A DNA stretch of 16,772 nucleotides from Chloroflexota bacterium (GTDB lineage: Bacteria > Chloroflexota > Anaerolineae > UBA3071). This document shows positions 6,551 to 12,011 of the stretch, piece by piece; the first letter of the stretch is position 1; every line of letters starts with the position of its first letter. The position numbers and the translations under genes were made by a program. The stretch is from the NCBI GenBank assembly GCA_014383605.1, contig JACNHM010000369.1, positions 1 through 16,772 on the forward strand, in the 5' to 3' direction. The notes beneath the pieces were generated by a model. The model was not told where the DNA came from. It was given only the letters and a program-made list of their open reading frames with translations, and did no database searches.

Positions 6551-6610
6551 TTGGTCGGATAGTCCTTGGTCTGGTGGTCATTGGTCGGGTAATCCTTGGT
6601 CGCCTGGTCT
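6551..6610. repeat. Tandem 30-bp repeat in a divergent intergenic region
   Basis: Two adjacent 30-base units (6551-6580 and 6581-6610) match at about 24 of 30 positions. Each contains three ggtc words spaced 15, 8 and 7 bases, so the unit itself seems built from 7- and 8-mers. It lies between the divergent starts of the Mut7-C and ammonium-transporter-like genes and occupies nearly the whole gap. I found no convincing promoter for either gene in what remains. Confidence 0.75.
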
Positions 6611-6635
6611 TCATTAGCTCATCGCTGGAGGAAAG

Positions 6636-8255
6636 ATGTTCAGATATCGCTCTGTTTCCAGTTTGCGCCACATCCCCTCCCCCCTATCTCTTATCGTCGC
6701 CATGCTGGTGATGTTGCTGGCAGTCAGCGGAGCAGCCGCGGCGCCGGAAATCGCTGATGCTGCCCCCGACCCCGCCCTGAGCTGGCCGTTGCTCAACGGC
6801 GCGCTGGCCTTCCTCGTGCCCATCGGCTTCCTGCTGCTGGCCGCCGGCGGGCTGCCGGCCGAGGAAACACGTCAGGTCACGCTGGCCGGGCTGGCGGCAC
6901 TGGCCCTGGCCACGCTGGGCTACTGGGCCTGCGGCTTCGCCCTCCAATTTGGCGGCGTGGGGCTGGTTCACCGCACCGCCGGCCTGGAAGGGTTGATTTG
7001 GGAATGGTCAGCCCTGGACATCCGCTGGGGCACCGGCTGGGGCATGGCCGGGCTGCATGGCTTCGGCCTGACCGACGGCGCCGCCACGCCCGGCGCGCTG
7101 GCCCTCTTCCTCGCCCAACTCCCCTGGGTGACCACGGCGACGCTCATCCCCCTGCTGACGCTGCGCGGCCGGGCTCCAGCCCCCGTGGCGGCGCTCGGCG
7201 GTCTGCTCGTCGGCGCGCTGCTCTACCCGCTGGCGGGCAACTGGATCTGGGGCGGCGGCTGGCTGGCCAACCTGGGCTACAACCTGGGGCTGAGCCATGG
7301 CTTCGTGGACTTCGGCGGCAGCGGCCTGGTGCACCTGCTCGGCGCGGCCGTGGCCTGGGCCGGCCTCCTCACCTTTGTGCCGAGGAGCCAGGGGGCGGGG
7401 GAGCAGAGGAGCAAGGGAGCAGAGGAGCAGGGGAGCGGAGGAGAATCACCCCAGCACCTCCGCACTTCCGCACCTCCGCAACTGCCCCCCGTCCACCTGC
7501 CGCTGTTGGCCACGCTGGGAGCTATCCTGCTGCTCATCGGCAGCGTGGCCTGGGCCTGGGCCAACCCCCTCCTCGACTGGGCTTCCCTCGATCCCGCCCG
7601 CCTGACGGTCAACCTGCTGCTGGCGGCGGCCGCCGGCGCCTTCCTGCCGCTGGCCTACACCTGGTTCGTCGCCAACCGGCCCGACCCGCTGATGGCCGCC
7701 CGCGGCCTGGCTGCCGGGCTCGTCGCCGTCAGTGCCAGCGGCCCCTTCGTGCCGCCCTGGGCAGCGCTGGTCATCGGCGGCGTGGCTGGCCTGCTCACGC
7801 CACTGGCCTGCTACCTCGTGGACCACCTCCTGCGCTGGAACGATCCCACGGCCGCGCTCACCGTGCACGGGCTGGGCGGGCTGTGGGGACTGCTAGCCGT
7901 GGCCCTCTTCGCCGATGGCACGTTCGGCGCCGGCTGGAATGGCATCGGCCCCGACGAGTATCTGCACGTGGCCGGTCAGGGCGTCAGCGGCCTGTGGACG
8001 GCGGCGGGCTTCCAGCCCGACTGGCCGGGACAACTTCAGGCGCAAGCCGTGGGCCTGGCGGCCATCGCCCTCTTCACCTTCCTCGTGGCCAGCCTGGCCT
8101 TCGGCCCGCTGGCCGGGCTCGCGCACATTGTCAGGCGACGTTCAGTGCCGGCACCACTCGTCGAGGAATCGGAGCCAGCGAAAGAGACTGAATCCAAAGA
8201 GCCAGTTGAGGCGGAGGAGCCCACCGCCGAGCCCGCGGCCTCTCCCCATCCCTGA
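6636..8255 (+). CDS. Ammonium transporter (Amt/Rh) family protein, divergent
   Basis: A 539-residue polytopic membrane protein with a signal-peptide-like N-terminus (hydrophobic 16-36, ending SGAAAA). Amt signatures are present: ACGFALQFG (98-106), GNWIWGGGWL (201-210), VDFGGSGLVH (224-233) and ALTVHGLGGLWG (407-418). These place both pore histidines (H233, H411) where Amt proteins have their twin His. The start ATG has GGAGGAAAG just upstream. Residues about 251-285, in the loop after VPR, are an octamer-repeat insert (GAGEQRSKGAEEQGSGG). The C-terminus ends in an acidic Glu/Pro/Ala tail. No GlnK/PII gene is adjacent, though these are often coupled to amtB. The usual NG before LAGLVAIT is RG here, and divergence elsewhere leaves open whether it carries ammonium or has a sensing role. 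Confidence 0.8.
   Translation: MFRYRSVSSLRHIPSPLSLIVAMLVMLLAVSGAAAAPEIADAAPDPALSWPLLNGALAFLVPIGFLLLAAGGLPAEETRQVTLAGLAALALATLGYWACGFALQFGGVGLVHRTAGLEGLIWEWSALDIRWGTGWGMAGLHGFGLTDGAATPGALALFLAQLPWVTTATLIPLLTLRGRAPAPVAALGGLLVGALLYPLAGNWIWGGGWLANLGYNLGLSHGFVDFGGSGLVHLLGAAVAWAGLLTFVPRSQGAGEQRSKGAEEQGSGGESPQHLRTSAPPQLPPVHLPLLATLGAILLLIGSVAWAWANPLLDWASLDPARLTVNLLLAAAAGAFLPLAYTWFVANRPDPLMAARGLAAGLVAVSASGPFVPPWAALVIGGVAGLLTPLACYLVDHLLRWNDPTAALTVHGLGGLWGLLAVALFADGTFGAGWNGIGPDEYLHVAGQGVSGLWTAAGFQPDWPGQLQAQAVGLAAIALFTFLVASLAFGPLAGLAHIVRRRSVPAPLVEESEPAKETESKEPVEAEEPTAEPAASPHP
7397..7485. repeat. Octanucleotide repeats inside the Amt-like gene
   Basis: Six 8-mers at 7397-7444 (cggggagc, agaggagc, aagggagc, agaggagc, aggggagc, ggaggaga). 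After a 9-base gap come four 8-mers at 7454-7485 (gcacctcc, gcacttcc, gcacctcc, gcaactgc). This is the only block in the window with an 8-nt period. It encodes a polar linker (about residues 251-285) in a loop of the transporter-like protein and keeps the frame. Confidence 0.85.
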
Positions 8256-8285
8256 TCACCCATTCCCAATAACCAATACCATCCC
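8244..8285. repeat. Heptanucleotide block spanning two convergent stop codons
   Basis: Units in register: ccccatc, cctgatc, acccatt, cccaata, accaata, ccatccc. The palindrome TGATCA (8253-8258) within it is both the TGA of the + strand Amt-like gene and the TGA of the minus-strand TIGR00725 gene, back to back with no gap. The last seven or so residues of the minus-strand protein (VLVIGNG) come from the repeat. Confidence 0.75.
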
Positions 8286-8723
8286 CACCACTTCCTCCGG
8301 CGTCTCGGCGCGGATGATGCCGCGGTCGGGCGCGCCGCCGCGGGCCAGTTCCCACGTGCCCAGTCCCACCACCCGCTTGCCCCATCGCAGGGCAAAGGCG
8401 ATCTCCGACAGCGTGCCATAGGCGCCGCCGATGGCGATCACCGCCTCGGCGCTGCGCACGACGATGGTATTGCGCGCCTCGCCCATACCGGTGGCGATAG
8501 GCACGTCCACCCAGGGGTTCGCCTCGCCAGCATCGCCCCCCGGCAGGATGCCCACGGTGAGCCCGCCGGCGGACTTGGCCCCGCGGCAGGCCGCGGCCAT
8601 CACCCCACCCCGCCCACCGCAGACGAGCACCGCCCCCGCCTCCGCCAGCAGACGGCCCACGGTTTCGGCTGTGGCGGCCTCGGCGTCCGTACAAACTGCG
8701 GCACCGATGACAGCAACGATCAT
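8256..8723 (-). CDS. TIGR00725/LOG-like nucleotide-binding protein
   Basis: About 155 residues, chosen from the ATG at 8723 because GGAGG lies five bases upstream and the Rossmann-like beginning MIVAVIGAA is standard for the family; the longer upstream reading crosses a repeat. Family motifs are CGGRGGVMAAACRGA and IGGAYGTLSEIAFALRWGK, the counterpart of the PGGxGTxxE motif of LOG (cytokinin-activating) phosphoribohydrolases and the mis-named lysine decarboxylase group. A GEARN stretch precedes it. Members of TIGR00725 bind nucleotides, and activity on nucleoside monophosphates is plausible but untested for most. The C-terminal tail (VLVIGNG) derives from a heptad block. It lies 130 bp downstream of thpR on the same strand, with a repeat between, so co-transcription is uncertain. 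Confidence 0.85.
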   Translation of the reverse strand: MIVAVIGAAVCTDAEAATAETVGRLLAEAGAVLVCGGRGGVMAAACRGAKSAGGLTVGILPGGDAGEANPWVDVPIATGMGEARNTIVVRSAEAVIAIGGAYGTLSEIAFALRWGKRVVGLGTWELARGGAPDRGIIRAETPEEVVGMVLVIGNG

Positions 8724-8748
8724 GCAGCCTCCCTGGGGTCTGAGCATT

Positions 8749-8840
8749 CCCCTCCCTGGCAGGGAGGGGTTAGGGGAGGGTGGAATCCGCATCAGGATCG
8801 TCACTTCCACCCCCTCCCAACCTCCCCCTCATAGGGGAGG
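8749..8840. repeat. Intergenic palindromic G/C-run element
   Basis: A perfect 9-bp stem, cccctccct (8749-8757) and agggagggg (8761-8769), is followed by gttaggggagggtggaa. An approximate inverted copy follows further on (ttccaccccctcccaac), and then a 7-bp stem cctcccc (8821-8827) with ggggagg (8834-8840). The element fills the 130-bp gap between thpR and the TIGR00725 gene and could fold into a large hairpin on either strand. It lacks a trailing T-run, so I do not call it a terminator. Confidence 0.7.
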
Positions 8841-8853
8841 GGATGCTTTCCCC

Positions 8854-9471
8854 TTAGCCCCCTTTCAATCCCGCCTCGTACAGGATCGTGTACACCGCCC
8901 CTGTGGGCTTCAGATCGCTGCTGATGAAGCTCACCGCCCGCACGGTCATGCTGCTCAACCGCCCCACGTCGCTGCGCTCCACCAGTTCGCCCAGCGCCCG
9001 GAGATCGGCTGAGCTGGCGCGGCGCTGCACGCGGCCCAGGGTCAGGTGCGGCTGGAAGCCTCGCTGCTCCGTGGGCCAGCCCAGCGGGGCCACCTGCGCT
9101 TCCACCGCCTGCCACAGCGCCCGCAGCGTCCCCGTCGGCTCCTTCACGCCCACCCAGACGTTGCGCGGACGGCGCGTGTGGGGAAAGCAGCCCAACCCTT
9201 CCACGCTGAAGGAGAAGGGGGGCACCTCCGCGGCCGCCGCGGTCAGCGCCCGCTGGATCTCCTCCAGCCGCGCCGCCGGTGTGTCGCCCAGGAATTTCAG
9301 CGTCAGATGGATGCCTTCGGGACGCACCCAGCGCATGCTACGCGGCGGCGCGGCAGCCTCCAGTTTGCCTTGGACTGCTGCCAGAGAGCGGAGCACCTGG
9401 TCATCGAGTTCGACAGCGATGAAGGTGCGCAGAACAGAAGGCAGTGACGTGCCCGATTTGGAATGATGCAT
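8854..9471 (-). CDS. thpR: RNA 2',3'-cyclic phosphodiesterase (2H family, ThpR)
   Basis: A 205-residue 2H phosphoesterase. The two catalytic HxTx motifs are HLTLKFLG (residues 55-62) and HLTLGR (142-147), separated by about 87 residues as in ThpR/LigT. The protein opens with RTFIAVEL (15-22), the family's usual first strand, so the 14 residues before it are an extension. The ATG at 9471 has GGAG about seven bases upstream and no start codon lies nearer to RTFIAVEL (the Val and Leu codons there are GTT and CTG). ThpR opens 2',3'-cyclic phosphate RNA ends to 2'-phosphate and can ligate RNA in reverse. It is cytoplasmic, and its physiological role in bacteria is not well settled. It is separated from the ubiD-like gene by a heptad hairpin. 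Confidence 0.93.
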   Translation of the reverse strand: MHHSKSGTSLPSVLRTFIAVELDDQVLRSLAAVQGKLEAAAPPRSMRWVRPEGIHLTLKFLGDTPAARLEEIQRALTAAAAEVPPFSFSVEGLGCFPHTRRPRNVWVGVKEPTGTLRALWQAVEAQVAPLGWPTEQRGFQPHLTLGRVQRRASSADLRALGELVERSDVGRLSSMTVRAVSFISSDLKPTGAVYTILYEAGLKGG

Positions 9472-9493
9472 GGCCTATCTCCATTCGCTTGAA

Positions 9494-9570
9494 GGGGTAA
9501 GGGACAGGGGTTATGGGTTAGGGGAAACGCCCCTCGCCCCTCACCCTCAACCCCTATCCCCTGTCCCGAC
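9494..9570. repeat. Eleven tandem heptanucleotides forming a large inverted repeat
   Basis: Eleven units in register: ggggtaa, gggacag, gggttat, gggttag, gggaaac, gcccctc twice, accctca, acccta-type, tcccctg, tcccgac. The first half is G-rich and the second is its approximate reverse complement; gggacagggg (9501-9510) pairs perfectly with cccctgtccc (9558-9567). It contains the stop codon of the UbiD-family gene (9547-9549) and its last codons. It might act as a transcript-end hairpin, although no T-run follows. Confidence 0.9.
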
Positions 9571-10887
9571 GTATTCAGCTACGTTGATCGACTCCAACGC
9601 CACCCTCCGATACCCCTCTGGCTCACTTGGCCCGTGCGGCGTGTCCCAGGGGACGGTGGCGTCGAGGGCCATCTTGCTGGTGCGGGCCTTGCGCCCCGGC
9701 ACCTGCTCCGCTGAAGGGTCCAGCGAGCTGGATGGCTGATCCTCGAAGACGAAGAGGTCGCGGGCCGCCTGGAAGCGGGTGGCGATGGCCCATTCCACCT
9801 GCCGCATGTCGAAGAGGTCCACGTCGGTGTCCAAGACGACCACGTGCTTGAGCGACGCATGGCCGCGGAAGGCGGCTTCGGCTGCCCGCCGCCCGTCGTC
9901 GGGGTGATGCTTCTCGATCTGCACCACAGCGTGCAGCCAGGAGGTGCCGCCCGGCGTGATGTGCACGTTGCGGCAGTCGCAGACCTCGTTGACAGCGGCA
10001 TATATGGTCGGCTCCCGCGGCAGCCCCATGAGCAGCTTGTGCTCCAGCCCGCCCGGCAGCAGCGCCTGGTAGATGGGCTCCTGGCGATGCGTGATGAGGT
10101 CTATCTCGATCACCGGCTGCTGGCGCACGATGTCGTAGGTTTCCGTCAGGTCAACGAAGGGTCCTTCGGCCACGGTGCGGTGGGTGATGCGCCCTTCCAG
10201 GACGAACTCGGCGGTCGCCGGCACACGCAGGGGCACGGTGCGGCAGCGCACGACGGGCGTGGGGGCCAACGCCTGGGCGATGGTCAGCTCGTCCACGTCC
10301 GGCGATGGGGACATGGCCGCGGCCAGCAGCACGTGCGGCGGCAGGCCAATGCAGATGGCCACCGACAGGTCGCCCTGCGCCTTGCCCAGCGCTGTGTGTG
10401 TGCCCCTCCCCTCCACCACGCGCGCCGCAAACCTCCGTTCGTCCAGCCGCAGCAACCGGTGAAAGGACATGCTGGGGCCGGTGTCCGGGTCCTCGATGAA
10501 GGTCACGGCGGCGGTAGCATAGGGTCCGGCGTCGTGCGGCCAGTGGGTGAGGAAGGGCAGCGTTGTCAGATCCACGCCCGGCTCCACGACTTCCTGGCAA
10601 GGGGCGGAGTCCACCACCGGCAGGGGCTGCCGATGGGCCAGCGCCTCCGCCAAGCGGAAGAGCAACTCGTCCGGCGGGCAGCCCAGCGCCAGGGCGAAAT
10701 ACCGCCGGTCGGAGCAGACGCCCGCAGCGACGCGGGTGGCCGAGCCCTTCACGTCGGTGAAGAGCAGCGGTCGCCCCTCCAGCGCGCCGATGACCCGCGC
10801 CATCTCCAGGTGCGGGTCCACGGGCCGGGTGATGGTCAACAGGTACCCAGCAGCATCAGCTTTGTCCAGAAACTCTCGCAGATCCAT
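9547..10887 (-). CDS. UbiD-family prenylated-FMN decarboxylase, candidate anhydromevalonate phosphate decarboxylase
   Basis: About 446 residues from the ATG at 10887, which has GAGGAG six bases upstream; the longer reading from 10914 lacks this. UbiD family features include DAGPYATAAVT (119-129), EGPFVDLTETYD (241-252), LPGGLEHKLLMG (277-288), KHVVVLDTDVDLFD (347-360) and WAIATRFQ (366-373), then DATVPWDTP (409-417). The catalytic acid pair of the EGPFxE/D motif is E241 and D246. Such enzymes need prenylated FMN made by UbiX, which is not in this window. The gene lies 29 bp downstream of mevalonate kinase on the same strand. That placement suggests the archaeal-type step, decarboxylation of trans-anhydromevalonate 5-phosphate to isopentenyl phosphate. 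Ubiquinone/menaquinone or aromatic-acid decarboxylation remains possible. The last residues (GDRG) are heptad-encoded. Confidence 0.85.
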   Translation of the reverse strand: MDLREFLDKADAAGYLLTITRPVDPHLEMARVIGALEGRPLLFTDVKGSATRVAAGVCSDRRYFALALGCPPDELLFRLAEALAHRQPLPVVDSAPCQEVVEPGVDLTTLPFLTHWPHDAGPYATAAVTFIEDPDTGPSMSFHRLLRLDERRFAARVVEGRGTHTALGKAQGDLSVAICIGLPPHVLLAAAMSPSPDVDELTIAQALAPTPVVRCRTVPLRVPATAEFVLEGRITHRTVAEGPFVDLTETYDIVRQQPVIEIDLITHRQEPIYQALLPGGLEHKLLMGLPREPTIYAAVNEVCDCRNVHITPGGTSWLHAVVQIEKHHPDDGRRAAEAAFRGHASLKHVVVLDTDVDLFDMRQVEWAIATRFQAARDLFVFEDQPSSSLDPSAEQVPGRKARTSKMALDATVPWDTPHGPSEPEGYRRVALESINVAEYVGTGDRG

Positions 10888-10916
10888 GAGCACTCCTCGG
10901 TTGGACGCGGACAAAG

Positions 10917-11888
10917 TTAAGAATCCATGGTTGTCCGCGGTTGTACGCGTCCCTCTTGCTTCACTTGCGTGATGATAACTTCAGTCGTTCTCGAGGCTCG
11001 CAAGGCAGCGGCCACCTCCTGCGCTGTCTGCGGTGTCACCAGAGTGATGACGTTGCCGCCGCGGCCGGCACCGGAGAGCTTGGCCCCGCCCGCGCCAGCC
11101 TGCCTCGCCGCCGCGCACAGTTCGTCCAGTAGGGGCGAGGAGACGTTGATGGCCGCCAACAGCCGCTGGTTCTCGTCCATCAGCGGGCCGAGTTCGGCCA
11201 CAGCGCCCGTTTCGATGGCCTGGCGAGCAGCTTCGGCAATGCCGCCCATCTCGTCGAACAGCGTGTCGTAGCGGGCCGTCTCCGCCTGCCAGGCGCGGCG
11301 CACATCCCCCACGACGACCCTCGTGGGGCTGGCAACGCCGCTGTCGGCGATGGCCAGCCAGAAGTCGGCACCGACGCTCAACGGCTGCGGCGGCTGCCCC
11401 CTCACAAAATACACCGGCCGCTCGTAGGCCACCACGGTGTTGTCAATGCCGCTGGGCGTGCCGTGGTGCAGCCGTTCCGTCTCGTAAACCAGTCCGGAAA
11501 TGACGTCCGGGGACAGAGGCCTCCCGGCATGCTGCGCCAACGCCCGCACGATGGCCGTGGAGACGGCCGCGCCGCTGCCCAGCCCGCCGGCGATGGGAAT
11601 GTCGGAGCGGAGCGTGATCGTCCAGTCCGGCTCGGCGACGATGCCCAGTTCACCCAGCGTCAGACGGACGATGAGGGCCAGCGGATCGTCGGGCGGCGCG
11701 TCGGCAAGGGAAAGTCGCCGGTTCAGGTCAGCGGCGAGGACCGTGCAGCCCGCGCCCGGCGGCGCATCGGCCACCGTGGCCCAGGCCCGCAATTCGGCCA
11801 CCGGCACGGCAATGGCCGGCCGGCCGTAAACCACGGCGTGCTCGCCGAACAGAATCACCTTGCCCGAAGCAGAAGCCGTTGTTGCCAT
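10917..11888 (-). CDS. mvk: Mevalonate kinase
   Basis: A 323-residue GHMP kinase. SGKVILFGEHAVVYG (residues 8-22) is the mevalonate-kinase N-terminal motif. IPIAGGLGSGAA (97-108) is the ATP-binding GHMP motif 2. ETERLHHGTPSGIDN (136-150) holds the Mg-binding Glu and the catalytic Asp (D149), and KLSGAGRGGNVI (270-281) is motif 3. It phosphorylates mevalonate to mevalonate 5-phosphate for isoprenoid synthesis. Motif 2 reads GLGSGAA where most homologues have GLGSSAA, a small change in the phosphate loop. The start ATG has GGAGAG four to five bases upstream, and a promoter with a 17-bp spacer precedes it. It probably heads a two-gene operon with the UbiD-family gene. No phosphomevalonate kinase or diphosphomevalonate decarboxylase is in the window. 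Confidence 0.93.
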   Translation of the reverse strand: MATTASASGKVILFGEHAVVYGRPAIAVPVAELRAWATVADAPPGAGCTVLAADLNRRLSLADAPPDDPLALIVRLTLGELGIVAEPDWTITLRSDIPIAGGLGSGAAVSTAIVRALAQHAGRPLSPDVISGLVYETERLHHGTPSGIDNTVVAYERPVYFVRGQPPQPLSVGADFWLAIADSGVASPTRVVVGDVRRAWQAETARYDTLFDEMGGIAEAARQAIETGAVAELGPLMDENQRLLAAINVSSPLLDELCAAARQAGAGGAKLSGAGRGGNVITLVTPQTAQEVAAALRASRTTEVIITQVKQEGRVQPRTTMDS

Positions 11889-11902
11889 GTCTCTCCGCCG
11901 TC

Positions 11903-11931
11903 AGTATAGCACAGACAGCAACGAAGAGCAA
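11903..11931 (-). promoter_or_regulatory. Predicted promoter of the mevalonate kinase-UbiD operon
   Basis: Read on the minus strand: TTGCTC (11931-11926), a 17-base spacer, then TATACT (11908-11903) preceded by TGC (11911-11909), an extended -10. The predicted transcription start is about 11896, leaving a leader of only about 8 bases upstream of the ATG; GGAGAG at about 11898-11893 lies at the start itself. It sits just beyond the end of a heptad inverted repeat that separates it from the upstream transglutaminase gene. Confidence 0.6.
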
Positions 11932-11934
11932 GAC

Positions 11935-12011
11935 AAAATCCAAAGCTCAAAATCCAAAGAGGCTCTCCGAGGATTCCGCTTTGAGCTTTGAACTTTGGGC
12001 TTTGGTTTTTG
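11935..12011. repeat. Eleven tandem heptanucleotides at the transglutaminase 3' end
   Basis: Units in register: aaaatcc, aaagctc, aaaatcc, aaagagg, ctctccg, aggattc, cgctttg, agctttg, aactttg, ggctttg, gtttttg. The right half is the reverse complement of the left-type units, so the block can form a hairpin. Read on the minus strand it encodes about the last 20 residues of the transglutaminase and contains its TGA (11947-11949). Confidence 0.92.

Noticed and set aside
8724..8810. Upstream extension of the TIGR00725 protein to 8810
   Set aside because: The added residues translate the intergenic palindromic element. The ATG at 8723 has a proper ribosome binding site and the expected family N-terminus.
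9496..9567. Heptad inverted repeat considered as a Rho-independent terminator
   Set aside because: The stem is long but no T-run follows on either strand, so I kept it as a repeat and left termination as a possibility.
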